Below, one piece after another: positions 35,103 through 43,363 of a stretch of DNA of 64,000 nucleotides. This stretch comes from Streptomyces spinoverrucosus (lineage in GTDB: Bacteria > Actinomycetota > Actinomycetes > Streptomycetales > Streptomycetaceae), in contig NZ_JADPZX010000001.1 in NCBI RefSeq assembly GCF_015712165.1, positions 62,001 through 126,000 of the forward strand. The letters run 5' to 3'. Each line of letters begins with the position of its first letter. The stretch's first letter is position 1. Position numbers and translations under genes: made by a program. The notes below the pieces were generated by a model. That model did not search any database. It saw only the letters and a program-made list of their open reading frames with translations, and was not told where the DNA came from.

Positions 35103-35546
35103 ATGGATGAGGTGGACCGGTCGATTCTGGCCGTGCTCGAACAGCACGGCCGTATCAGCAACAGCGAGCTCGCCGCCCGGGTCGGCCTGTCGCCGTCACC
35201 CTGCCTGCGGCGCGTGCGTCAGCTGGAGGAGGCCGGGGTCATCCGCGGTTACCGGGCACTGATCGATCCCGCCGCGGTCGGCCGCGGTCTGCGCGTGTTC
35301 GCGGGTGTCCGGCTGATGCGGCACACCCGCCCGGACGTGGTCGCGTTCGAGCGTGAGGTCACCCGGCTGCCCGAGGTGGTCGCCTGCCACCACATCACCG
35401 GCAACTTCGACTACCTGCTCCAGGTCGAGGTCGCCGACCTGCCCGCCTACGAGGACTTCCACGCCAACCAGTTGGCCACCCTGCCCGGCGTGGCCACGGT
35501 GACCAGCTACGTCAGCATGAAGACGCTCTCCCCCGACGCCACGTGA
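35103..35546 (+). CDS. Lrp/AsnC-family regulator
   Basis: The ATG at 35103 gives 147 residues. The helix-turn-helix (NSELAARVGLSPSPCLRRVR, about 20-39) and the RAM domain (GVATVTSYVSMKT at the end; ITGNFDYLLQVEV in the middle) are complete. Lrp-type proteins bind amino acids and often control the divergent gene, here the trans-sulfuration enzyme. An inverted repeat in the shared promoter supports this. Confidence 0.93.
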   Translation: MDEVDRSILAVLEQHGRISNSELAARVGLSPSPCLRRVRQLEEAGVIRGYRALIDPAAVGRGLRVFAGVRLMRHTRPDVVAFEREVTRLPEVVACHHITGNFDYLLQVEVADLPAYEDFHANQLATLPGVATVTSYVSMKTLSPDAT

Positions 35547-35645
35547 CGTCCCGTCGCGATGCCGGTGGTCCCGCGCATGGATCGCCGCGTAGCCGCCCGC
35601 GCTCCGGCGACTGCTGCGGAAGCGCGGGCGGCGGGACGGGTGAGT

Positions 35646-35685
35646 CGGTGGAGCGGTGGAGCGGTGGAGCGGTGGAGCGGTGGAG
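35646..35685. repeat. Five copies of CGGTGGAG
   Basis: An exact 8-bp repeat, five units plus a partial sixth, in the 142-bp gap between the convergent lrp and phzF-like genes. It stops 3 bp before the phzF stop codon and lies outside both reading frames. Confidence 0.9.
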
Positions 35686-35688
35686 CGG

Positions 35689-36537
35689 TCAGAGAGTGAT
35701 GGTGCCGCGGATGCAGATGGTTGCGGTGCCGCTGACCCAGATGGTGCCGTCCGTATCGGCGGTGATCTCGATACTCGCGGCCCGTCCCAGTCTCGTGCCC
35801 TGGGAGACCCGGTAGGTGGAGGGTGCGGCGCCGGTGGAGGTGAGCCACTGACCGACGGCGGCGTTCATGCTGCCGCACGCGGGGTCCTCGGGCACGCCGG
35901 CGCCAGGGGCGAAGGTGCGCATCTCGAACTGGTGCGGGGATCCGTCGGGATAGGCCCCGATCGCGCCGACCATGGCTGTCGGGATGAGGGCCAGGTCGGG
36001 TTCGAGGGCGAGGACCTCCTCGGCAGTGGGTAGGTGGATCACGGCCCAGCCGGGACCGTTGTCGACCCACTGGTGGGCCACGACTCGGTCACGCGTGATG
36101 CCGAATGCGGCCACGATCCGGTGCAGATAGTCGTCGTCAAGCGCGCCCTCACGAACGCGAGGCGGGGCGGCGAAGGACAGAGTGTCCTCGCCGCGGCGCA
36201 CGGTGACCAGGCCGGCGGCGCACTCCTGCACGATGCGGTCGGCATGCTGCGGTACGCCACCACCGTCCAGCCAGGCGCGCGCGGAGCCGAGGGTGGGGTG
36301 CCCGGCGAACGGGAGTTCACCCTGGGGAGTGAAGATCCGCAACCGGTAGTCCGCCTCAGGGGCGGTGGGGGGCAGCACAAACGTCGTCTCGGACAGATTC
36401 GTCCAACGCGCCAGGCGCTGCATCTCCTCATCGGTCAGGTCCGTCCCGTCCAGAACGACCGCGACCGGGTTGCCGGAATAGGGGCTCGTGGAAAACACGT
36501 CGACCTGCACGAACGAGCGGGTACGCGGCATGGTCAT
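35689..36537 (-). CDS. PhzF-family isomerase
   Basis: The protein has 282 residues, normal for the family. Signatures: FVQVDVFSTSPYSGNPVAVV, the catalytic-Glu region LARWTNLSETTFVLPP, FAGHPTLGSARAW, and EDPACGSMNAAVGQWL in the second half. PhzF of phenazine synthesis isomerises trans-2,3-dihydro-3-hydroxyanthranilate; most homologues have unknown substrates. It stands alone, and no other phenazine gene is present in the window. Confidence 0.92.
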   Translation of the reverse strand: MTMPRTRSFVQVDVFSTSPYSGNPVAVVLDGTDLTDEEMQRLARWTNLSETTFVLPPTAPEADYRLRIFTPQGELPFAGHPTLGSARAWLDGGGVPQHADRIVQECAAGLVTVRRGEDTLSFAAPPRVREGALDDDYLHRIVAAFGITRDRVVAHQWVDNGPGWAVIHLPTAEEVLALEPDLALIPTAMVGAIGAYPDGSPHQFEMRTFAPGAGVPEDPACGSMNAAVGQWLTSTGAAPSTYRVSQGTRLGRAASIEITADTDGTIWVSGTATICIRGTITL

Positions 36538-37249
36538 CAGGGGCGCCTTTCAAGCGGCTGCAACGGAATCTGTACGTCCCACCCGTCGGCGGAAGCAGGT
36601 CCATCACAACGGGCGCCCGCGCGGCCAGGACAGGGCCAGCCACAACAAAGTGGATTGATTGGCCGGGCCCTGAGCTGAGGATGGGTCGTAGACCCGTGGT
36701 GGTCCAGGACAAGTCGTCGGCAGTGGCCACCGCACACTCACGCCTGCACGACCTCGCGCCACGCGTCGCCGCCGGGGTGAAGGTGGCACGCAGGTTCTCC
36801 TCGCAGCACAGGCGGGCGGGGTTGGCGGTATTCAGGGTGAGGGTTTCGGCGTAGGTGACGGGATGTTCGGGGCCCTTGGGGCCGATGACGGTCCGGCGGG
36901 CGGGTGGTCCAGCCACAGACGAAGCACATGTCGCAGACCAGTCCTCAGAGCCAACAGAGCTCGACGAGGCGCCGGTTCAGAGAAGTGACCAGGCCAAACG
37001 AGATGGCGCCGGACCAGATCGTGTGGTGGCATGACGAACCTCCACACTAGCCCCGAGCATGGCCGACGTACCGGACCAGCGGCGCCGCACCCGCGGCGCG
37101 CGGTTGCGCCGGAGATGCCGCGGACCCCACCGACAGCGACCAAAGCGACTGCAGCACCGATCCCCTTGCGAACCCGTCGAACGGCTCATCCGGATATCGG
37201 CGACCGCAGACGGCAGATCATGGCGCGAACGCGGAACTGGTGGGTGTGG
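36538..37249. other. 712-bp region without a recognised gene
   Basis: Open frames overlap on both strands without a consistent one. A minus-strand stretch near 36860 (TYAETLTLNTANPARLCCEE) has protein-like composition but neither start nor family. The region lies at the edge of the insertion hot spot, and decayed sequence is likely. Confidence 0.35.
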
Positions 37250-37477
37250 GCTACTGCGTCAGTGTTCCGATCGCCTGCTCGGCCATCTGGATACCGACCG
37301 TCGCAGCCATGGTCGCCGCGCTTCCAGCAACCGGTCCTTGATCCGACCAGCTAGCCGACGCAGCTCACTCTCCTCGGGATTGCCCGAGGTGGCTTCCTCG
37401 TGCAGTTCCTCAGTCACGCGCTCCAGTTCCACACGATCCGGCTCGTCCAAGCCTGTTGTAGACGGTGACCGGGTCAC
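37250..37477 (-). pseudogene. Small hypothetical gene with one frameshift
   Basis: The GTG at 37477 would overlap the end of the preceding gene (GTGA). Reading: LDEPDRVELERVTEELHEEA, then ELRRLAGRIKDRLLEA. One extra base near 37315 then moves the natural end (ATMAATVGIQMAEQAIGTL) to the next frame, with stop at 37250. I know no name for this helical protein of about 75 residues. It is the third member of the gene string interrupted by insertion sequences. Confidence 0.45.
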
Positions 37478-37621
37478 GTCGTTTCCCTCGTCCTGAGTCC
37501 TCCGCGTACTTGGGCATGAGTTCCAGCAGCCCTGCCAGGTAGGCGCCACCGCCTCGAAATAGTCGCCCTGCCCGAGGCCTTTGAGCTGCCCCGAGTTTCG
37601 TAGAGTCCGATCTTGATTGGT

Positions 37622-38506
37622 TCAGGCGGACTGCGGGGTTTGCTCCTGGCTGCGCCAGAAGGCTTCCTCGTACTCGGCCGGCGGCACGTAGTCGAGCGCG
37701 GAGTGAAGACGCTCTTCGTTGTACCAGGTGATCCACTGGAAGATCGCCCGCTCGACCTGGTCGACGTCCTTCCAGGGTCCCTGCATCTCGATCAGCTCGG
37801 CCTTGAAGGTGCCGTTCAGCGCCTCGGCCATCGCGTTGTCATACGAGTCCGCGACGGAGCCGACGGAGGCTGAGGCGCCGATGTCGGCGAGCCGGTCGGT
37901 ATACCGAATTGATACGTATTGCGACCCGCGATCGCTGTGGTGTATCAGTCCGGAGTCCTTCTTGATCCGACGCCGCCAGAGCGCCATCTCCAGGGCGTCC
38001 AGAGGGAGTTCGGTCCGCATGTGGTTCGCGACCTGCCAGCCGACGATCATCCGCGAGTACACATCCAGGACGAACGCCACATACGCCCATCCCGACCAGG
38101 TGCGGACATACGTCATGTCCGCGACCCACAGCTGATCGGGCCGGGAGGCGGTGAAGTCGCGGTCGACCAGGTCCGGCGGACGCGGCGCCGACGGTTCCGG
38201 AATCGTGGTCCGACGCCGCCGGCCACGGATGACGCCCTCCAGGCCCAGCTCGGCCATCAGCCTCTCGACGGTGCAGCGGGCCACCCCGTGGCCCTTGCGC
38301 CGAAGCGCGCGGGTGATCCGGCGGGCGCCATAGGTGCCGCCCGACTCCGCGTGGACCTCCTCGATCAGCGGCATGAGCTGCTCGTCCCGGAGCCGGCGGG
38401 CCGACTTCGGCCGCTTCTTGCGGGCGAAGTACGTCGACGGCGACAGCTCCAGCACCCGGCAGACGGGATCGACCCCAAGGCCCCTCTCGCGCAGGTGGTC
38501 GATCAC
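37622..38506 (-). CDS. IS3 transposase OrfB (integrase catalytic part)
   Basis: The protein has 294 residues from a GTG at 38506 that overlaps the OrfA stop (GTGA). It has an HTH_21-like start (SGGTYGARRITRALRRKGHG), then the rve DDE core: LWVADMTYVRT (first Asp), FVLDVYSRMIVGW, the second Asp in HHSDRGSQY, and the Glu in NAMAEALNGTFKAEL. It is normally made as an OrfAB fusion by frameshifting; here reinitiation at the overlap is also possible. Confidence 0.93.
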   Translation of the reverse strand: MIDHLRERGLGVDPVCRVLELSPSTYFARKKRPKSARRLRDEQLMPLIEEVHAESGGTYGARRITRALRRKGHGVARCTVERLMAELGLEGVIRGRRRRTTIPEPSAPRPPDLVDRDFTASRPDQLWVADMTYVRTWSGWAYVAFVLDVYSRMIVGWQVANHMRTELPLDALEMALWRRRIKKDSGLIHHSDRGSQYVSIRYTDRLADIGASASVGSVADSYDNAMAEALNGTFKAELIEMQGPWKDVDQVERAIFQWITWYNEERLHSALDYVPPAEYEEAFWRSQEQTPQSA

Positions 38507-38814
38507 CTGCTCGGCCTCGTCCGGGGACGGTCGATCTCCTGGGCAAAAAACACCGAGGCGGCTTTCAAGATCTCGTTCGCCCGCCGCAACTCCGCTACCT
38601 CTTTCCGGAGTTGCTTCAACTCGTCCAGCTCGGCGGTGGTGAGCCGGTCGTCCCGCTCGCCGCGGTCGGCCTCGGCCTGGCGGACCCAGCCTCGCAGGGC
38701 TTCCTTGTGGATGCCGAGGTCCTTCGCGACGTGCGCGATCGGGCGGCCGGTGGTGCGGACCTCGCGAATCGCGCGCTCGCGCAGTTCGTCCGGATATTTA
38801 CGGGGTGCTGCCAT
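38503..38814 (-). CDS. IS3 transposase OrfA (helix-turn-helix part)
   Basis: The ATG at 38814 (MAAPRKYPDELRERAIREV) gives 103 residues. It has a HTH_Tnp_1 domain (GRPIAHVAKDLGIHKEALRGW) followed by a leucine-zipper-like coiled coil (LDELKQLRKEVAELRRANEIL), typical of OrfA. It overlaps orfB by four bases. Confidence 0.92.
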   Translation of the reverse strand: MAAPRKYPDELRERAIREVRTTGRPIAHVAKDLGIHKEALRGWVRQAEADRGERDDRLTTAELDELKQLRKEVAELRRANEILKAASVFFAQEIDRPRTRPSR

Positions 38815-39065
38815 GGTGCTGGTGGATCTCCTTCGCCAGGACCGTAACCCTGGCATCAGGGACTCCACAAATCTCAGTACAGCTCACTTCCACAAATCTG
38901 ATCCCGTCGGTCGCGGCTCGGTATCGCGCGCAGACCTCCGTTGTGAGAAACGTGCCCAGCGACTCCTCGAAGAGCTGGGTCAACGCAGGTCCAGGCTTAG
39001 AACTCCTAACGAAATGATCTTCGAGGTGGTTGGATCACTCCGAGACTGGTGATCTGGGGGTGCGG

Positions 39066-39886
39066 GTGGCTCGGCCGAAGCCGTGGGAAGTCGACGACGA
39101 GCTGTGGGCGGTGATCGAGCCGCTGTTGCCGAAGGTTGAGCGCCGGATACGGCATCCGGGTCGCAAGCGGCATCCGGACCGGCTGGTGTTCCAGGGCATC
39201 CTGTTCGTGCTGCACACCGGAATCACCTGGGAACACCTGCCGCAGGAACTCGGCTTCGGCTCGGGCATGACCTGCTGGCGCCGCCTGGCCGAGTGGACCG
39301 AGGACGGCGTGTGGCCCCGACTGCACGAGGTCCTCCTCGCCGACCTCCGCGCCGCGAACGCCCTGGACCTCTCCCGGGCGGCGGTCGACGGCTCCCACAT
39401 CCGGGCGTTAAAGGGGAGCCAAGACCGGACGAAGCCCTGTCGACCGGGGCAGGACGGGCAGCAAGCACCACCTGATCACCGACGCCACGGGCATTCCGCT
39501 CGCCGCGCCCCTGACCGGCGGCAACCGCAACGATGTCACCCAGCTGATCCCGCTCCTGCAGGCCGTACCGCCCGTGCGGGGCAAGCGCGGCCGGCCCCCG
39601 GCGCCGCCCGGATGTGGTGCTGGCCGACCGCGGCTACGACCACGACAAGTACCGCCGCCTGGTCTGGGACCTCGGCGTGAAGCCGCAGATCGCCGGCCGC
39701 GGCACCGAGCACGGCTCCGGCCTGGGCACCCAACGCTGGGTCGTCGAGCGAGCGTTCGCCCACCTGCACTGGTTCCGCCGCCTGCGCATCCGCTGGGAGA
39801 TACGCGATGACATCCACGAAGCCTTCCTCAGCCTCGCTTGCAGCATCATCTGCTGGCGACGGCTGAAGAAGCTCCAGCCGACTTAA
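39066..39886 (+). pseudogene. IS5-type transposase, two frame changes
   Basis: Part 1 (GTG at 39066 or a TTG at 39030) reads RPKPWEVDDELWAVIEPLLP ... DLSRAAVDGSHIRALKG. At TTAAAGGGGAGCC (about 39408) the frame must shift to continue AKTGRSPVDRGRTGSKHHLI and GNRNDVTQLIPLL. At a run of five C (about 39597) it must shift again to reach RRRPDVVLADRGYDHDKYRR and the C-terminal ERAFAHLHWFRRLRIRWE. The first change may be ribosomal slippage, known in this IS family; the second looks like a mutation. Confidence 0.8.
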
Positions 39887-40251
39887 CTGTCGTTGTCCTT
39901 GGCGGCCCTGAAGCCGCGATCTTGGATCACCGGGAAGACTTGCTGTGTGGTGGTGATCCAGGCATCGATGTCGGCATGGGACGACCTGATGGCGCTGATC
40001 AGCGCCTCGATCACGTCCAGCTTCGGCTTGCCGACGTTCAGGCTGAGCTCGTCCATCGACACCTCCTGGTACGACATGACCAGCTGCCACCAGAACCGCA
40101 TGAGGCAGCGGCATTCCTGCGGGTCACGGTCGTCTGCGAGGCGATCATGAATGACCCTCTGGACGCGCCGCCGCTGCTCATCATCACGAAAGCCGTTGTT
40201 GAGGTCGGTCAAGGCCACGTCCGGACAGTAGCAACCGCGCTCGTTCACGAC
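39883..40251 (-). CDS. Passenger gene inside the IS5-type element (hypothetical)
   Basis: The GTG at 40251, preceded by CGGGGG, gives 122 residues; an ATG at 40284 lies within the terminal repeat. The protein is acidic and helical (ALTDLNNGFRDDEQRRRVQR, CRCLMRFWWQLVMSYQEVSM, KLDVIEALISAIRSSHADID) and of unknown family. It runs antisense and convergent to the transposase: the two stop codons overlap (TTAA region 39883-39886). Its place between the inverted repeats makes it cargo of the element. Confidence 0.6.
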   Translation of the reverse strand, partial: VVNERGCYCPDVALTDLNNGFRDDEQRRRVQRVIHDRLADDRDPQECRCLMRFWWQLVMSYQEVSMDELSLNVGKPKLDVIEALISAIRSSHADIDAWITTTQQVFPVIQDRGFRAAKDNDS

Positions 40252-40301
40252 CCCCGGCGTAGCCCTCAAGTCCGCGTGGAGCATTCCGTTAGGAGTTCTT
40301 A

Positions 40302-41176
40302 GAGGATGTCTCACGTGGTGAGTTTGGCGAGTCTCTTGTAGCAGGTGAGGGCTGCGGCGAGGCCGAGGAAAGCGAGGAAGTGGCTGCCTTTTCGCTCGTA
40401 CCGGACAGTGAGGCGGCGGTAGCCAAGGAGCCAGGCGATCGACCGCTCGATCTTCCAGCGGTGCCGGCCAAGTCGCTCACCGGACTCGATGCCGGGCCGG
40501 GCGATCCGAGGAACGAGGCGGCGATCGCGGAGCCAGCGCAGGTGTTTCGCGGAGTAGTACGCCTTATCCGCGCGGACCTTCACCGGTCGGCTGCGGCTGG
40601 GTCCGCGCCGGGAGCGGACGGCCGGTATCCCCAGGATGAGCGGCGTGAACGCCTGGCTGTCGTGCAGGTTCGCACCCGACACCGCCACGACCAGCGGCAG
40701 GCCCTGCCCCTCGGACAGCACGTGTAATTTGCTGCCCTTCTTACCGCGATCGACCGGATTCGGCCCGGTCAGCGAGCCCCCCTTTTTTGCCCGCACCGAC
40801 GCGGCATCGACGATCACGGACGACCAGTCCAACTCACCCCTGGCGCCGAGTTCGTCCAGCACCGCCCGGTGCAGTCTGCGCCACAGCCCGGCCTCGGTCC
40901 ACACGCTGAACCGACAGTGCGCGGTGGTCGGCGATACACCGAACGACTCGGGCAGATACCGCCACGCACACCCACTCGTCAGTATGTACGCCACAGCCGT
41001 GAACACCGCCCGCTCGTCACGCGGAGCGGTCCCGCCACCTTGTGGTCGAGCCGCGAACGACGGCAGTAGCGGGGCGACCAGCTCCCAGAGCTCATCAGGA
41101 ACCAGACGCTTCGACAGATCAGCCCTCACGGCCGCCATCATGCCGCTCGAACCTCAAGTCACGTGGCACAGACCTC
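40302..41176 (-). mobile_element. IS427-type (IS5 family) insertion sequence
   Basis: Ends GAGGATGTCTCACGTGG (from 40302) and, reversed, GAGGTCTGTGCCACGTG (from 41176); TA lies outside both ends (40300-40301 and 41177-41178). The 875-bp element holds one intact transposase gene. It abuts the previous element with only the three bases TTA between them. Confidence 0.85.
40311..41141 (-). CDS. IS5-family transposase (intact)
   Basis: The protein has 276 residues in a single frame. N-terminal LVPDELWELVAPLLP; DDE motifs: the first Asp in WSSVIVDAASVRAKKGG, the second in KVRADKAYYS, and the Glu in GRHRWKIERSIAWLLGYRRL. The end is KGSHFLAFLGLAAALTCYKR. The whole enzyme is present. Related C-terminal fragments occur at 45.15 kb and 54.2 kb in the window. 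Confidence 0.94.
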   Translation of the reverse strand: MMAAVRADLSKRLVPDELWELVAPLLPSFAARPQGGGTAPRDERAVFTAVAYILTSGCAWRYLPESFGVSPTTAHCRFSVWTEAGLWRRLHRAVLDELGARGELDWSSVIVDAASVRAKKGGSLTGPNPVDRGKKGSKLHVLSEGQGLPLVVAVSGANLHDSQAFTPLILGIPAVRSRRGPSRSRPVKVRADKAYYSAKHLRWLRDRRLVPRIARPGIESGERLGRHRWKIERSIAWLLGYRRLTVRYERKGSHFLAFLGLAAALTCYKRLAKLTT

Positions 41177-41778
41177 TATGCTCTGGCCGATGCGGCCGAT
41201 CTGGCGGCCTGCTCGATCTTCGCGTAGTAGGCGGCGCGGGCTTCCTCATCGATCTGCATCTCATGTTCGGGGCGCATCCCGGTTCGGCCGTCGACGCCTT
41301 CGCGCAGGATGTCGGCGTGCCCGGCATGCCGGTTGGTCTCGCCGAGGACGTGGACCATGACGGCGAACAGGTTCGTGTTGGAATGGGGATCCGGCCACCA
41401 GGGCACGTGGCCGGGGGCATCGAGGGGAAACTCGTTGATCGTCGCGTCCGAGTGTTCCCACGTCCGCCGGTAGAACTCGATGATCTGATCGCGGGTCTCG
41501 CCCTCAGTCGCCCACAGATCGCTGCCGTCGTAGTCCTGCCACCGGGGCAGCGGTTCCGGGAAAGGGCGGTCGAAGACCTCGCCAAAGTACCTGGCCTCGA
41601 CGCTGGCCACGTGTTTGACCAGGCCGAGGAGGTTGCTCCCGGTCACTGTCAACGGTCGGCGGGCGTCGTATTCGGACAAACCGTCGAGCTTCCAGAGCAG
41701 CGCCTCGCGGTCCCGCCGCAGTCTCCCGTGCAGGTTGTCCTTCGCGAATTCATCGATCACGCAGCATGAGCCTGCCAT
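41176..41778 (-). CDS. DUF664 / DinB-superfamily protein
   Basis: The ATG at 41778 gives 200 residues; the family more often starts at the equivalent of the GTG at 41760 (VIDEFAKDNL). DinB-fold motifs: LLGLVKHVASVEARYFGEVF (first metal His), then VHVLGETNRHAGHADILREG (second and third His). These four-helix proteins are often mycothiol- or metal-dependent transferases. The stop TAG is formed from the TA duplication plus the first G of the neighbouring IS; before either insertion the same place would have read TAA, so the protein is full length. Confidence 0.88.
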   Translation of the reverse strand: MAGSCCVIDEFAKDNLHGRLRRDREALLWKLDGLSEYDARRPLTVTGSNLLGLVKHVASVEARYFGEVFDRPFPEPLPRWQDYDGSDLWATEGETRDQIIEFYRRTWEHSDATINEFPLDAPGHVPWWPDPHSNTNLFAVMVHVLGETNRHAGHADILREGVDGRTGMRPEHEMQIDEEARAAYYAKIEQAARSAASARA

Positions 41779-41842
41779 GGGGTAGTCGCGGCCTCAAGAT
41801 CCCGTGCGTGGACTGCAACAACCGGCAGAGCCGCAGTCTGGC

Positions 41843-41926
41843 TGGCTTTGTTCATGTTCAGCAGCAGCGATTGTCTGCCGGTTTGGGCGTCAGTTGGTGA
41901 TCACTGCGCCTCGGAATGTTCACGAG
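41843..41926. repeat. Left-end internal repeats of the IS21 element
   Basis: TTGTTCATG at the tip and ATGTTCACGAG at 41916-41926 are the left counterparts of right-end repeats at 45065-45075, 45108-45117 and 45131-45140. Multiple terminal repeats are a known feature of IS21 ends and are presumed IstA binding sites. Confidence 0.7.
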
Positions 41927-42050
41927 AGATAGCGTCAGCGCATGGACCAGCGTGGCCTGGACCGCTGGCTCGGGTGGCAGGGGGAGATGTTGGAGCCCCG
42001 GAGAGACGTTCGCCGCCTGCCGCCTAACCTCTCCTCTTGGGGGTGGGATT

Positions 42051-42476
42051 ATGGAAAAGTCGATCTTGGTTGAGTCGATCAGGTACTCCGCTGTGTGCCA
42101 GGAGTGCGGCGCCGAGGCAGAGTCGTGCGGTGTTCAGGCGCTGGTGGGCGAGGTGCTGAGGTGGGATGTTGAGTCGACGTGTCCGGCCTGCGGGTTTGCC
42201 CTGGCTGTGTGTGGCGATGACCTGTCGGAGGAACTGCGTGGCCGACTGCTCTCCGAGCACGGGCGGGCAAGGTTGCGGGTAGCCCCGCCGACGAAGAACG
42301 CCGCCATCATGCGGGTGCTGCGGGCGGAATTCGGCATCGGCCTCGACGGCGTCCGGGCTGTGCTGGAGCAGGTCTTGACCGGGCAGTACTCCGGGACCCT
42401 GCCCGAGATGGAGCTCCTGGCGCGGAAGCTGCGGGCATCAGGCATCGAAGCGGCCGCTTCACGGACGGCGGATTGA
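42051..42476 (+). CDS. IS21 cargo gene: zinc-ribbon protein of unknown function
   Basis: The ATG at 42051 follows GGGGGTGGG and gives 141 residues; codons upstream to 41916 overlap the terminal repeat and are unlikely to be used. Two Cys pairs form a probable zinc ribbon (VCQECGAE, about 17-24; STCPACGFAL, about 42-51). The C-terminal half (AAIMRVLRAEFGIGLDGVRAV then MELLARKLRASGIEA) is helical and vaguely like the L7/L12-type C-terminal fold. It is convergent with istB and lies inside the target duplication, so it moves with the element. No family name is known to me. Confidence 0.75.
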   Translation: MEKSILVESIRYSAVCQECGAEAESCGVQALVGEVLRWDVESTCPACGFALAVCGDDLSEELRGRLLSEHGRARLRVAPPTKNAAIMRVLRAEFGIGLDGVRAVLEQVLTGQYSGTLPEMELLARKLRASGIEAAASRTAD

Positions 42477-42565
42477 GTGAACCTGCCGGGCGGAACGACT
42501 GGGTTCGGCGAGGAAGGCCCGGCGCCCGGAGGGCGGCGGGCCGTCGAGGTAGGTAGCGGCAGGGA

Positions 42566-43363
42566 TCAGCCGGCCTTGGCCGACTCCTCGGCGCGGGCTC
42601 GGGTGCTGGCGAGGCGGTAGGAGTCGGTGCCGGTCTCGATGATGGTGCCGTTGAAGGTGAGGCGGTCGACGATGGCCGCGCAGAGGCGGGGGTCGGTGAA
42701 CGTCTTGGTCCAGCCGCCGAAGGACTCGTTGGAGGCGATGGCGACGCTGTTCTTCTCTTCGCGTTCAGTCAGCACCTGAAAGAGGAGTTCGGCGCCGCGG
42801 CGGTCCAGTTCCATGTAACCGAGTTCGTCGATGCAGAGCAGGTCGACGCGGCCGTAGCGGGCGATCGTCTTGGAGAGCTGCTTCTCGTCGGCGGCCTCGA
42901 CGAGCTCGTTGACCAGCTTCGTGGCCAGCACGTACTTGACCCGGTAGCCGGCCATCGCGGCCTCGGTGCCGAGCGCGATCAGCATGTGGGACTTGCCGGT
43001 CCCGGAGTCGCCGATCAGGCAGAGCGGCTGGCTCTTCTTGATCCATTCGCAGCTGGCGAGTGTGTGGATGGTGGCCGCGTCGATGTTCGGGTTCGCGTCG
43101 AAGTCGAAGGTCCGCAACGACTTGTCCCGGGGGAACCCGGCCGCCTTGATCCGCCGTTCCGAACGGCGCCGGGACCGGTCGTCGCACTCGGCCATCAGCA
43201 GCTCGGCCAGGAAGCCGCGGTAGGTCATCTGGTCCTTCAACGCCCGGTCGGCGATGTCGGAGAACTCGTTTCTGATCGAGGGGAGCCGCAGCAGGCGGCA
43301 GGCGGTGTCGATGGCCGTGTTGGCGGCCTGCTCGGTCAATCCTCGCTGGCGGGGCAGGGTCAC
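42566..43363 (-). CDS. istB: IstB-like ATPase of the IS21 element
   Basis: The GTG at 43363 overlaps the istA stop (GTGA); 265 residues. AAA+ motifs: Walker A LIGDSGTGKSHMLIALG (about 115), Walker B VDLLCIDELGY (about 173-183) and sensor-like SVAIASNESFGGW. IstB assists IstA in strand transfer and target choice. The enzyme is complete, unlike the fragment near 2.4 kb. Confidence 0.94.
   Translation of the reverse strand: MTLPRQRGLTEQAANTAIDTACRLLRLPSIRNEFSDIADRALKDQMTYRGFLAELLMAECDDRSRRRSERRIKAAGFPRDKSLRTFDFDANPNIDAATIHTLASCEWIKKSQPLCLIGDSGTGKSHMLIALGTEAAMAGYRVKYVLATKLVNELVEAADEKQLSKTIARYGRVDLLCIDELGYMELDRRGAELLFQVLTEREEKNSVAIASNESFGGWTKTFTDPRLCAAIVDRLTFNGTIIETGTDSYRLASTRARAEESAKAG

Larger units (their letters stand above)
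37593..38877 (-). mobile_element. IS3-family insertion sequence
   Basis: Imperfect terminal repeats GAGTTTCGTAGAGTCC (37593-37608) and, reversed, GAGATTTGTGGAGTCC (38862-38877) agree at 12 of 16 bases and enclose two overlapping transposase genes. I could not see a target duplication. Both frames are intact, so it could be active. Confidence 0.8.
37478..38983 (-). pseudogene. Hypothetical gene split by the IS3 element
   Basis: The 5' part (38983-38878) reads TQLFEESLGTFLTTEVCARY then TDGIRFVEVSCTE from a TTG. After the IS3 element (37593-38877) the minus strand continues GQLKGLGQGDYFEAVA and, after a one-base deletion near 37546, YLAGLLELMPKYAEDSG. I take these as one former gene of about 80-90 residues. 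It is not recognised. Before the insertions it would have begun about 15 bp after the DUF664 stop codon. Confidence 0.45.
39000..40298 (+). mobile_element. IS5-type element with passenger gene
   Basis: Ends: GAACTCCTAACGAAATG (from 39000) and its inverted counterpart GAACTCCTAACGGAATG (from 40298), 16 of 17 identical. TTA occurs directly outside both ends (38997-38999 and 40299-40301), a 3-bp target duplication. At 1299 bp it is longer than usual because it carries a second gene behind the transposase. Confidence 0.8.

Noticed and set aside
35689..36537. Phenazine biosynthesis locus
   Set aside because: Only a PhzF-family gene is present; homologues are widespread and no other phz gene is in the window.
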